Shown: one piece after another, positions 1 through 7,454 of the stretch | How the letters are laid out: each line of letters opens with the position of its first letter | Numbering within the stretch: the first letter of the stretch is position 1 | From: Sphingobium sp. | GTDB lineage: Bacteria; Pseudomonadota; Alphaproteobacteria; Sphingomonadales; Sphingomonadaceae | Length of the DNA: 19,844 bases | Assembly: GCA_030148625.1 (NCBI GenBank) | Contig: JASBTC010000419.1 | Coordinates: 1-19,844 of the forward strand | Reading direction: 5' to 3' | Translations under genes and position numbers: made by a program | Notes under the pieces: model-generated | The model's database searches: none | Seen by the model: the letters and a program-made list of their open reading frames with translations, nothing else | What the model was told of the DNA's origin: nothing

Positions 1-573
1 ACCGGCCTGGGGCTCAGCCAGATCTTCGGATTCGTCCGTCAATCGGGTGGCGAGATCGCGATCGCTTCGACCCCGGGGACCGGAACCACCGTCTCGCTCT
101 ATCTGCCGCGCCACCATGTCTACGCGACCGACCTGCCCGAAGCCGAGGAAACGCCCGCCGCCGCGGACAGTCGGCCGCTCGCGTCCCACCATGTCGCACT
201 GGTCGTCGAGGACGACCCGCGCGTGCTGATCGCCACGGTCGGCGCACTGGAGGAACTGGGCTTCGAGACGCTACGCGCGACGAGCGGCGAAGAAGCGAAG
301 GCATTGCTGGCGTCGAACGCACGAATCGACATCGTCGTCACCGACGTGGTCATGCCCGGCATGACCGGGCCCGAACTCATCGCCGAAATCGGCCCGCTCT
401 ATCCCGAACTCGCTGTATTGTTCGTCACCGGCTATGCCGATGTCGACGATGCCGCGGCGTTTTGCGGACATGCGGTGTTGCGCAAGCCCTATACGATCGG
501 CGCGCTTAAGGCGGCCGTCGAAGCCGCGCTCAGCGGATCGCCCCGCGCGCCAGCAGCCGAGGCAGCAGAGTAA
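1..573 (+). CDS. hybrid sensor histidine kinase, C-terminal part (ATPase end plus receiver domain)
   Basis: The reading frame is open from the first base of the window, so the 5' part of this gene lies to the left. The first ~36 residues are the end of a histidine-kinase ATPase domain, with the G2-type TGLGLSQIFGFV motif and a GTGTTVSLYLP strand. After a linker rich in Ala, Pro and acidic residues comes a complete receiver domain (about residues 63-182). It has an acidic patch at E70-D71-D72, phospho-acceptor D115 in VVTDVVMPGMTG, T143 in FVTGY and K162 in LRKPY, so all key residues are present. The kinase presumably autophosphorylates on a His upstream of the window and passes phosphate to D115 or onward. 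The signal and target cannot be read from this fragment. Its last 44 bases overlap the 3' end of the convergent gene on the minus strand. Confidence 0.93.
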   Translation, partial: TGLGLSQIFGFVRQSGGEIAIASTPGTGTTVSLYLPRHHVYATDLPEAEETPAAADSRPLASHHVALVVEDDPRVLIATVGALEELGFETLRATSGEEAKALLASNARIDIVVTDVVMPGMTGPELIAEIGPLYPELAVLFVTGYADVDDAAAFCGHAVLRKPYTIGALKAAVEAALSGSPRAPAAEAAE

Positions 574-1387
574 GCGCGCCGAGGATCGGAAAACGCCGTT
601 GCCAGGGCCGGATCTCGATCCGCGTGCCGGCGTGGCGATTCACCTTCCAGGCAAGATAGTCGATCCCACCCGCAAAGGTCAGGCTCGCCTTGGCCAGCCT
701 GACGAGCGTCAGCAGCTTGCCGTTGCGGCGAAGCTGCCGCCACCTGCGCTCCAGCCCATCCTCTGGCGGGATTGCGATCACCGCACCGAAGCGCCGGTAG
801 CGATCCGGATCGAAATCGACGATCGATCCCGGCCGTTCGCCACGCTCGGCGCGCAGCTCGGCGCCATAGGTCAGGCTGAAACCGCGCCGCCAGCGATCGA
901 GCGGATCGGGATCGACGCCGCCCGGCGTCAGCGAAAGCAGCGTCCGGGGCGCGCGCGCGATCGCTGCAACGACACGCGACCGCGCTTCGGAATCGGCCAT
1001 CCAGACCAGCCGCGACGGTTGCGCGAAGCGCGCCCAGACCGAAACCGTGCTGGCATCCGGCCCGCACAGCGCGTCGAAATCGGCCTCGCTCAGCACCGCA
1101 TATTTGGCCGCGAGCCCATCATGTTCGAACGGAAAGACGTTGGGCGGGACGAGCCGGTTCGCGGTCGCGAGCCAGCGCCGTCCATAAGCGGCACGATAGT
1201 CGGAGACGATCAGATAGAAATCGAGCATCTGCCCGTCGAGTTCGGACGTGCGCAGGCACGAACCGTAGAACAGCACGGCGCGCGCGGCGCCCGGATAACG
1301 CGCCGCCACCGCAGTGGCCATCGCCGCGACGCGCGGATCGACGGGCACGGCAAGCTCGGCCTCGATCAATTGGGAGAGATCGGTCAC
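530..1387 (-). CDS. Tam41-like nucleotidyltransferase, putative CDP-diacylglycerol synthase
   Basis: This 285-residue protein starts at a GTG that overlaps the stop codon of the upstream lipid-kinase gene by four bases (GTGA), so the two are probably translationally coupled. It has no predicted membrane segment. What I see is a nucleotidyltransferase signature: LFYGSCLR (YGS at residues 41-43), then LDFYLIV with D56, a second acidic residue D63, W72, N77, PPNVFP at 81-86 and KYAVLS at 95-100. As I recall the Tam41/MMP37 family (mitochondrial phosphatidate cytidylyltransferase: phosphatidic acid + CTP to CDP-diacylglycerol), it has the same order: YGS, a single-Asp DF strand, a W...N stretch and KYG/KYA. 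The basic C-terminus (about residues 225-285) could sit on a membrane surface. That the protein makes CDP-diacylglycerol is my inference, helped by the neighbouring lipid kinase. A different nucleotidyltransferase activity is possible. Confidence 0.72.
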   Translation of the reverse strand: MTDLSQLIEAELAVPVDPRVAAMATAVAARYPGAARAVLFYGSCLRTSELDGQMLDFYLIVSDYRAAYGRRWLATANRLVPPNVFPFEHDGLAAKYAVLSEADFDALCGPDASTVSVWARFAQPSRLVWMADSEARSRVVAAIARAPRTLLSLTPGGVDPDPLDRWRRGFSLTYGAELRAERGERPGSIVDFDPDRYRRFGAVIAIPPEDGLERRWRQLRRNGKLLTLVRLAKASLTFAGGIDYLAWKVNRHAGTRIEIRPWQRRFPILGALTLLPRLLARGAIR

Positions 1388-2358
1388 GCCGCCAGGCGGA
1401 GGAAGGGCACCGGAGGCGTGGAGGTGAGCACGATCGGATGATCGATCTCCGCACGGAACGTCTCGCCGTCCAGGATCACGCTCGATCCGACACCTTCGAT
1501 CCGCACGATATCGCCGCGCTCGAAATGCACGCCGCTCATCGACTGGCGACCCAGCCGGCCGGAGATCGCCGCAAAAAAGGCGCGTGCCAGTGCAGGCACG
1601 CCCACATCGACCGCCATGAACTTCATCCGCCCAGGCTGGGCGGCCGCGCCGTCGGTGCGGCTGGCGAGCAGCATCTTTTCGAGCGTGGTCACGATCAGCA
1701 GCGAGAAACGCCCCTGGAACTGCCCGTCGCGGACCAGCGACACGCGCACCGGATTGGGACGCGGCGGCAGGAAGCGCGTGCGGATGCCGAACAGCATCGA
1801 CACCAGAACCGCAAAGGCCGTCAGCACGTGACTCACCCCATTGGGCAGACCCAGCGGATAGATTTTATGCCGGCAATAGAGGATCGTATCGGCAAGGCCC
1901 GCGCCACCGAGGAACATGCCGAGCGTCGGGCGGCTGCCCGCATGACCGTCCGACAGCGCGATCAGCTCGCGCGCTACGATATGATCGGACAGGTCGGACT
2001 TGGAGAGCTCGACGACGCGCTCGAGCGCATGCAGCGGATCGCCCACCGCGCCCAGGTCGAGCGCGATCAGATTGGTCTTGCCATTGGGCAGCACCGCGAC
2101 GGGCGGCGGCGTGTCGCCGAAATGCCCGCCGTGATAGAGCTCGGTCAGCGCCGCCTGGACGGTGCCGTCACCGCCATTGATGACGAGAATCTTGGGCTTC
2201 ACCCGCGCGATCGAACGCAGCGCATCGCCGATCTGGCTGACATGCTCGACTTCGTAATGGAAGATGTCCGGCCGGCCCGCACAATAGCTCCTGACACGCG
2301 GCAGCAACGCGCGGTTGCCCGTCGAGCGCGGATTGGAGAGGAGCGCGACGCAGGCCAT
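1384..2358 (-). CDS. diacylglycerol/acylglycerol kinase family lipid kinase
   Basis: This 324-residue protein belongs to the DAGK catalytic-domain family, which phosphorylates lipid hydroxyl groups (typically diacylglycerol to phosphatidic acid) with ATP. The evidence is an N-terminal VALLSNPRSTGN strand-loop (residues 4-15), the nucleotide-binding NGGDGT motif at 61-66, and a second loop LPNGKTNLIALDLG at 90-103 where the family more often has a GTxND-type loop. The C-terminal beta domain ends with a VILDGETF-type strand, matching the usual DGE motif. The ATG start has an AGGAG ribosome site about 7 bases upstream. It lies 7 bases after the DUF2141 gene and overlaps the next gene by GTGA, so all three look like one operon. 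The exact lipid substrate cannot be read from sequence; the altered second loop makes acylglycerol or another lipid possible. Confidence 0.88.
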   Translation of the reverse strand: MACVALLSNPRSTGNRALLPRVRSYCAGRPDIFHYEVEHVSQIGDALRSIARVKPKILVINGGDGTVQAALTELYHGGHFGDTPPPVAVLPNGKTNLIALDLGAVGDPLHALERVVELSKSDLSDHIVARELIALSDGHAGSRPTLGMFLGGAGLADTILYCRHKIYPLGLPNGVSHVLTAFAVLVSMLFGIRTRFLPPRPNPVRVSLVRDGQFQGRFSLLIVTTLEKMLLASRTDGAAAQPGRMKFMAVDVGVPALARAFFAAISGRLGRQSMSGVHFERGDIVRIEGVGSSVILDGETFRAEIDHPIVLTSTPPVPFLRLAA

Positions 2359-2365
2359 GATGCTC

Positions 2366-2881
2366 CTATGCCGCGATCGGCCGGAAAGAGAGGCCCTGCA
2401 CGTAACGCAGGGTGACGGGAACGACCTGGGTGCCGCCGCCGACGTTGAAGGCCACCCGGGCCAGACTCGGCTTGCGCTTGGCCAGCAGGTCCATCAGCGA
2501 CATGTCGGGATTGCCGGAGAAACCGCCGCCATCGCCGCGATCCGACTTGCCGTCGCCATTGACGTCGTGGCGCACCGAAATGGCGTAACGCCCTTCCTTG
2601 GGCACAGGCACGCAGATATCCATCGACGACGCGCGCGCCGGCACGTCGATGCGCTGGAGATACGCCTTCTTCTCGAGGAAAGTGGCGGGATTGCTCGCAT
2701 AAAGCTGCACACGCACCGTACCGGTGCGCGCCTTCAATCCGCTTACCCGTGCGATCACGGCCGGGCCGTTTCCGGCACAGGCGGCCGCGAACGGGCCGAT
2801 AGGCGCCGCCATTGCAGGCATGGCGAACGGCAATGTGGCCGTGCCGAGAGCCAGGGCGATGACGGCTGAAACTTTGAACAT
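2366..2881 (-). CDS. secreted DUF2141 domain protein
   Basis: This is a 171-residue exported protein. I place the start at the ATG at 2881, with an AGGAG site upstream, rather than at the longer frame opening at 3019, because the shorter version begins with a clean signal peptide: M-F-K, a hydrophobic stretch, then AMPAMA with likely cleavage near residue 25-26. The mature part carries the DUF2141 pattern, including a VRVQLYAS strand at about 56-63 and RHDVNGDGKSD at 104-114, which resembles a calcium-binding EF-hand loop. Members of this family are small periplasmic or outer-surface beta proteins of unknown role. It is the first gene of the operon with the lipid kinase and the Tam41-like gene and is divergent from lptF. 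The context suggests an envelope or lipid role, but no function is established. Confidence 0.87.
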   Translation of the reverse strand: MFKVSAVIALALGTATLPFAMPAMAAPIGPFAAACAGNGPAVIARVSGLKARTGTVRVQLYASNPATFLEKKAYLQRIDVPARASSMDICVPVPKEGRYAISVRHDVNGDGKSDRGDGGGFSGNPDMSLMDLLAKRKPSLARVAFNVGGGTQVVPVTLRYVQGLSFRPIAA

Positions 2882-2906
2882 GACCTCGTTACTCCTGGAA
2901 GCTATA

Positions 2907-2926
2907 CCCACACCGCACGGGTGTGG
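2907..2926. promoter_or_regulatory. perfect 8-bp hairpin between the DUF2141 gene and lptF
   Basis: CCCACACC at 2907-2914 and GGGTGTGG at 2919-2926 pair perfectly around a GCAC loop. The element lies 25 bases upstream of the DUF2141 start codon, in the 130-base divergent region. It is too far from any gene end and has no T-run, so it is not a normal terminator. It could be an operator or a leader hairpin of the DUF2141 operon. Confidence 0.45.
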
Positions 2927-3011
2927 CTGGTCCGGTCTAGCCCCTGTTACGATCACAAGATCGGCTGCGTTTGCGGCCAAATCATGGTCACGAGGCGTCT
3001 GAAATCTGAAA

Positions 3012-4208
3012 ATGCTCACCTCGACCGATCGTTACCTCGCCAAGCTGATCGCGCTGCCCCTGTTCGGGACGCTGGTGATCGCCGCCATGCTGCTCGTGCT
3101 GGACAAGATGCTGCGCCTGTTCGACTTCGTCGCGTCGGAGGGCGGGCCGGTCAGCGTGGTCTGGCAGATGCTGGCGAATCTGATTCCCGAATATCTCTCG
3201 CTCGGCATTCCGATCGGACTGATGCTCGGCATCCTGCTCGCCTTCCGCAAGATCGCGACGAGTTCCGAGCTCGACGTGTTCCGCGCGGTGGGCATGAGTT
3301 ATGGCCGGCTGCTGCGTGTGCCCTATATGTACGCGATCGGGCTCGCGCTCGTGAATCTCGCGATCGTCGGCTATATCCAGCCCTATGCGCGCTACGCCTA
3401 TGAAGGGCTGCGCTTCGAGCTGCGTTCGGGTGCGCTCGGCGCCTCGATCAAGGTCGGCGAGTTCACCAAATTGGGCGGACGACTGACACTCCGCATCGAG
3501 GAAAGCCGCAACGAGGGCCGCAATCTCTCCGGCATCTTCGTCCGGGCCCAGAGCCGCAACGGCCAATCGGTGACCGCCACCGCCAAGGCCGGCCAGTTCA
3601 TGGCGACCGACGATCCGGACACGATCATCCTGCGCCTGACCCAGGGCGTGCTCGTCCATGACGCACCCAATTTCCGTACGCCGCGCGTATTGAGCTTCAG
3701 CGCGCACGACCTGCCGATCGACCTGCCCAAGATCGAATCCTTCCGCGGCCGCGGCGGTGCCGATCGCGAACTCACCATTCCCGAACTCGTCCAGGTGGGG
3801 CGCGATTCGCGCACGTCGGAGACGCTGCGCAACGAGACGCGCGCCAATTTCCATTTCCGGCTGGTCGAGGTGGCGATGATGTTGCTGCTGCCGCTGCTCG
3901 CCGTGGCGCTCGCGGTGCCGCCCAAGCGATCATCGTCGGCGCTTGGCGTCTTCCTGTCGATCGTGATGGTGGTGACCTATCACAAGGTCAACGAATATGC
4001 CGAAGGGATGGGCGCACTTGGCCGGATCGATCCGCTGATCGCGCTCTGGGTGCCCTTCCTGCTGTTCTCCGCGCTGATCGGCTGGATGTATCACGTCATC
4101 GCCCATGTCACGGGCGGGCAACCGATCGGCGCGCTCGAACGCGGCGCCGCCAAGCTCGGGGCCGCGATCAAGCGCCTGTTCCGCAACCGTCGGCGGGCGG
4201 AGACCTGA
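3012..4208 (+). CDS. lptF: LPS export ABC transporter permease LptF
   Basis: This 398-residue inner-membrane protein of the YjgP/YjgQ family forms, with LptG and the ATPase dimer LptB, the transporter that extracts lipopolysaccharide from the inner membrane and feeds it to the LptC-LptA bridge. Three N-terminal membrane helices are visible (about residues 13-33, 55-78 and 98-122). They are followed by a large soluble periplasmic domain (about 125-275) and three C-terminal helices (about 285-302, 308-327 and 339-362). The SSELDVFRAVGMS segment between helices 2 and 3 is the cytoplasmic coupling region that contacts LptB. The short C-terminus is basic. It lies 3 bases upstream of lptG. The first-gene position and the family-typical length make the LptF assignment firm. 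Confidence 0.95.
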   Translation: MLTSTDRYLAKLIALPLFGTLVIAAMLLVLDKMLRLFDFVASEGGPVSVVWQMLANLIPEYLSLGIPIGLMLGILLAFRKIATSSELDVFRAVGMSYGRLLRVPYMYAIGLALVNLAIVGYIQPYARYAYEGLRFELRSGALGASIKVGEFTKLGGRLTLRIEESRNEGRNLSGIFVRAQSRNGQSVTATAKAGQFMATDDPDTIILRLTQGVLVHDAPNFRTPRVLSFSAHDLPIDLPKIESFRGRGGADRELTIPELVQVGRDSRTSETLRNETRANFHFRLVEVAMMLLLPLLAVALAVPPKRSSSALGVFLSIVMVVTYHKVNEYAEGMGALGRIDPLIALWVPFLLFSALIGWMYHVIAHVTGGQPIGALERGAAKLGAAIKRLFRNRRRAET

Positions 4209-4211
4209 TCC

Positions 4212-5306
4212 ATGCAGACCCAGTTTTTCCCCTCGCGCACCGTGTCCGTCTATATGGGCCGGATGTTCCTGATCCGCAGCTTCGCGGTGCTCGCGGCGCT
4301 GGTGCTCGTCCTTCAGGCGCTCGACCTGCTCGGCGAATCGGGCAAGATCCTGGCGCATCCAGGCAATGGCAATGCGGAGCTGTGGACCTATGTCTCGCTG
4401 CGCGTGCCGCAGATCATCCAGCGCTTCCTGCCTTTCTCGGTGCTGCTCGGCACACTCATCACCCTCGCGACGCTCAATCAGAACAGCGAGGTCATCGCGA
4501 TGAAGGCGGGTGGGCTTTCAGCACACCAGGTGCTGGCCCCGCTGATATTGGCGAGCGTGATGGTCGCCGCGATCACTTTCGTCTTCAACGATCGCATCGT
4601 TGCACGCGCGACGGCGACGCTCGATCGCTGGCAGGCGGTCGACTATGCGCCGCTGCCGCCCGACCGCGCACTCCAGGCCAATATCTGGGTGCGCGACGGC
4701 AACAATCTGATCCATGCCGGCGAGGTTCGCGGCCGCGGCAATGCCACCAGGCTGAGCGACGTCACCGTTTACGACCGAGAGAACGACGCCCTGCGCGAGA
4801 TATTGAAGGCGCCCTCGGCGACTTTCACCGGCTCGGCCTGGCGGCTGGACAAGGCCGTGCGCTTCGACGTCCCGACCGGCGTCAACCGGCCTGTCGGAAC
4901 GGTGACGCTTGGTGAAGGCATCCGTCCGGATCAGTTCGCGCTGTCGAGCGTCGATCCCGATGGCCTGTCCTTCCTCGCGCTGCGCAGCGCGATCGAGGAC
5001 CTCGATTCCGCAGGCCGGCCGACCAAGGCGCTCAGCGCCAATCTCTGGCACAAGATCGCCGGCCCGATGTCCTCGATCCTCATGCCGCTGCTCGGCGCCG
5101 TCGCGGCGTTCGGCCTGGCGCGTTCAGGCCGGCTTTTCCTGCGCGCGGTGATCGGCATGGCACTGGGTTTTGCCTATTTCGTCGCCGACAATTTCGGGCT
5201 CGCCATGGGCAATCTCGGCGCCTATCCGCCCTTTCTGGCGGCCTGGGGTCCGTTCCTGCTCTTCTTCCTGATCGGTGAGACGGTGCTGATCCGCACCGAG
5301 GAATGA
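4212..5306 (+). CDS. lptG: LPS export ABC transporter permease LptG
   Basis: This 364-residue partner of LptF has the same YjgP/YjgQ layout: an N-terminal helix at about residues 17-37, further helices around 60-85 and 105-125, a periplasmic beta-jellyroll domain (about 130-270) and three C-terminal helices ending at RTEE. The NSEVIAMKAGGLS segment at about 90-102 matches the coupling helix with LptB, equivalent to LDVFRAVG in LptF. The ATG sits 3 bases after the lptF stop, and a GGAG site lies inside the end of lptF, so the pair is co-transcribed and probably co-translated. LptF and LptG form a heterodimer through which the lipid enters laterally. No lptB, lptC or lptA is in the window, as is usual where those genes form a separate cluster. 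Confidence 0.95.
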   Translation: MQTQFFPSRTVSVYMGRMFLIRSFAVLAALVLVLQALDLLGESGKILAHPGNGNAELWTYVSLRVPQIIQRFLPFSVLLGTLITLATLNQNSEVIAMKAGGLSAHQVLAPLILASVMVAAITFVFNDRIVARATATLDRWQAVDYAPLPPDRALQANIWVRDGNNLIHAGEVRGRGNATRLSDVTVYDRENDALREILKAPSATFTGSAWRLDKAVRFDVPTGVNRPVGTVTLGEGIRPDQFALSSVDPDGLSFLALRSAIEDLDSAGRPTKALSANLWHKIAGPMSSILMPLLGAVAAFGLARSGRLFLRAVIGMALGFAYFVADNFGLAMGNLGAYPPFLAAWGPFLLFFLIGETVLIRTEE

Positions 5307-5347
5307 CCTCCACGGCGCGTCCCTTTCTGCGCCGCAATTATGCCGCA

Positions 5348-5376
5348 TTGACGCGGCAGAGCCTTGCATCTGATAT
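5348..5376 (+). promoter_or_regulatory. candidate sigma-70 promoter for the fatty acid hydroxylase gene
   Basis: TTGACG at 5348-5353 and TGATAT at 5371-5376 are separated by 17 bases and lie about 55 bases upstream of the GTG start at 5431. They are in the 124-base gap after lptG, so the gene need not depend on lptFG read-through. The assignment rests on consensus similarity alone. Confidence 0.45.
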
Positions 5377-5430
5377 GCGGGCGTGTGCGTTTCCGTACCG
5401 GCCCGGCACGACAAATCGAGGACGAACGCC

Positions 5431-6198
5431 GTGAAGATCTCAGACGCCGCCAAAACGGGGTTCTGGCAGAAGACCCATCATCTCGACCGCATGACGTTGC
5501 GCGAGCTGGTGGTCGCCTATTTCCAGTACCCGGCGATCATGCTGTATCTGGCCCTGGCCGTCGCGGCCGGCGCCGTCTGGGTGTGGCGCCCCGCGCCGCC
5601 GATCCAGACGCTCGCGTCGATCGCGCTTGCGGTGCTGGTCTTCCCGCTCGCCTGGTACGTGCTGCATCGCTGGGTGCTCCACAGCCAATGGATGTGGAAG
5701 CACAAATGGCTCGCCCCGACGTGGAAGCGCATCCATTACGACCATCATCAGGACCCCAATAATCTGGAAGTCCTGTTCGGTTCGCCGTTCAATGTCGTGC
5801 CCACCGTCGCGATCGCGACGATTCCGCTCGGCTATATGATCGGCGGCACGGGTGCGGCGGCAATCGCATTCGGCACCGGCATGGTCACGACCTGCGTCAA
5901 CGAATTCTTCCACTGCATCCAGCACCTGTCCTACAAGCCGCGATATGCGTGGATCGCTATGATCAAGCAGCGGCACATGGCGCACCATTTCCACGACGAG
6001 TCCGGCAATTTCGGCATCACCAACTATTGGTGGGACCGGCTGTTCGGCACGCTCTACGAGCGGGTCAGCGAGCGCAAGAAGAGCCCGACCGTGTTCAACC
6101 TGGGCTACACCGCCGAAGTCGCGGAGCAATATCCCTATGTCGCCGACCTTTCGGGCGGTGTCGCGACCGGCCATCCGCGCCGCCGCGGCAAGGGCTGA
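5431..6198 (+). CDS. fatty acid hydroxylase / sterol desaturase family membrane protein
   Basis: This 255-residue di-iron membrane enzyme uses O2 to hydroxylate or desaturate a lipid. The histidine clusters of the family are clear: H79-x4-H84 (HRWVLH), H102-x2-H105-H106 (HYDHH), H161-x3-H165 and H182-x2-H185-H186-x-H188 (HMAHHFH). Hydrophobic stretches at about 33-52, 60-78, 122-135 and 140-155 would place the His boxes on the cytoplasmic face. I chose the GTG at 5431, preceded 7 bases upstream by GAGGA, over an in-frame start at 5383 that would add a polar, unconserved-looking tail. The gene is downstream of lptFG on the same strand, so a substrate among envelope lipids is plausible, such as a 2- or 3-hydroxy fatty acid, carotenoid, hopanoid or sphingolipid. 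The sequence alone does not decide. Confidence 0.88.
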   Translation: MKISDAAKTGFWQKTHHLDRMTLRELVVAYFQYPAIMLYLALAVAAGAVWVWRPAPPIQTLASIALAVLVFPLAWYVLHRWVLHSQWMWKHKWLAPTWKRIHYDHHQDPNNLEVLFGSPFNVVPTVAIATIPLGYMIGGTGAAAIAFGTGMVTTCVNEFFHCIQHLSYKPRYAWIAMIKQRHMAHHFHDESGNFGITNYWWDRLFGTLYERVSERKKSPTVFNLGYTAEVAEQYPYVADLSGGVATGHPRRRGKG

Positions 6199-6210
6199 CC
6201 CAAACACAGC

Positions 6211-6230
6211 ATGCCGGCGAAAGCCGGCAT
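6211..6230. terminator. perfect 8-bp hairpin after the fatty acid hydroxylase gene
   Basis: ATGCCGGC at 6211-6218 and GCCGGCAT at 6223-6230 pair perfectly with a GAAA tetraloop, 12 bases after the stop codon at 6198. There is no T-run after it. It may be an intrinsic terminator of the T-poor type or a small extragenic palindrome; related hairpins with a GCCGGC stem are common between genes in sphingomonads. Confidence 0.6.
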
Positions 6231-6286
6231 CTTCGATTCAAGCGCGTCGGCTTTCGCCCGCGTGACACTTGCGGCATGAGGCGCGC

Positions 6287-7441
6287 ATGACCGATCCGAT
6301 CACTGTCCGACCCGTCGAGACCAAGGCCGACCGCAAGGCGTTCGTCGACCTGCCCTTCCGCCTCTATGCGAACGACCCCAATTGGGTGCCGCCGCTCAAG
6401 GACGAAGTCCACGGCCTGATCACGCCGGCCAAGAACCCATGGTTCGGCCATGGCGAGGCGCAGCTTTTCCTTGCCGAACGCGGCGGCCGCGCCGTCGGCC
6501 GCATCTCCGCACATCTCGACCATCTCGCACTCACCCAGCCGGTCGAGCAGGGCATGGGGCCCGGCACCGGCAATTGGGGCATGATGGAGGCGGAGGACGA
6601 GGCCGTCTTTCAGGCGCTGATCGCGCGTGCCGAACAATGGTTGCGCGACAAGGGCATGCACCGATCGCTTGGCCCGCTCAGCCTGTCGATCTGGGATGAA
6701 CCCGGCCTGCAGGTCAGCGGTTTCGATCATCCGCCGACGGTGATGATGGGTCACAACAGCCCGGCCTATCAGGCATGGGTCGAACGCGCGGGCTATGCCC
6801 ATGCCAAGTCCCTCTACACCTATGATCTGGGGATCGTGGAGCCGTTTCCGCCGCTCATCCAGCGCATCGTGAGTTCGGGCGAGCGCAATCCGCGCATCCG
6901 CATCCGCAATGTCGACAAGAGCCGGTTCGATGCGGAGGCCGCGCTGATCCTCGGCATATTGAACGACGCCTGGTCGGACAATTGGGGTTTCGTGCCGCTC
7001 ACCGACCCCGAAATCGCCTATGTCGGCAAGAAATTGAAGCCGATCGTGTTCGAGGATCTGATCCGCATTGCGGAGGTCGATGGAGAACCGGTGGCGTTCA
7101 TGCTGGTGCTGCCCGATCTCAACGAGGCGCTGAAACCGCTTGGCGGATCCCTTCTGCCCTTTGGCTGGGCGAAGCTGCTCTGGTGGCTGCACAAACCAAA
7201 GGCGCGGACGATGCGCGTGCCGTTGATGGGCGTGATCAAGCAGCTCCAGTCCAGCCGGCTCGCCAGCCAACTCGCCTTCATGATGATCGAGTTCATCCGC
7301 CGCGACGCGATCGTCCATTATGGCTCGACCCGCGGCGAGATCGGATGGATCCTCGACGACAATCAGGGGATGCGCGCCATCGCCGATGCGATCGAGAGCA
7401 AGATCAACAAGGAATATGTGGTCTACGACAAGGCGCTCTGA
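6287..7441 (+). CDS. GNAT-like acyltransferase family protein
   Basis: This 384-residue protein belongs to a widespread bacterial group usually annotated as N-acetyltransferase-like. The N-terminal part (about residues 1-180) reads as a GNAT fold: ITVRPVETKADRKAF, then a segment with DPNWVPPL, then AQLFLAERGGRAVGRISA, a typical beta strand pair, and LGPLSLSIWDEPGL. The C-terminal half contains a second alpha/beta block with EPVAFMLVLPDLNEAL (about 265-280), also GNAT-like, so the protein may be a double GNAT. The ATG at 6287 is preceded by GAGG and was preferred over an in-frame ATG at 6269. The acceptor is unknown. The next gene starts 13 bases downstream, so the two are likely co-transcribed. 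Confidence 0.8.
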   Translation: MTDPITVRPVETKADRKAFVDLPFRLYANDPNWVPPLKDEVHGLITPAKNPWFGHGEAQLFLAERGGRAVGRISAHLDHLALTQPVEQGMGPGTGNWGMMEAEDEAVFQALIARAEQWLRDKGMHRSLGPLSLSIWDEPGLQVSGFDHPPTVMMGHNSPAYQAWVERAGYAHAKSLYTYDLGIVEPFPPLIQRIVSSGERNPRIRIRNVDKSRFDAEAALILGILNDAWSDNWGFVPLTDPEIAYVGKKLKPIVFEDLIRIAEVDGEPVAFMLVLPDLNEALKPLGGSLLPFGWAKLLWWLHKPKARTMRVPLMGVIKQLQSSRLASQLAFMMIEFIRRDAIVHYGSTRGEIGWILDDNQGMRAIADAIESKINKEYVVYDKAL

Positions 7442-7454
7442 GCGGAGATAAATT

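Noticed and set aside
434..2415. Two plus-strand open frames (434-1441 and 1438-2415) that look like an operon opposite the lipid genes
   Set aside because: Both are exact shadows of the Tam41-like and lipid-kinase genes, which carry YGS and NGGDGT motifs. The plus-strand translations lack any motif.
2366..3019. Longer 217-residue version of the DUF2141 protein
   Set aside because: It would hide the signal peptide 46 residues inside the protein and overlap lptF. The ATG at 2881 has a ribosome site and gives a normal secreted protein.
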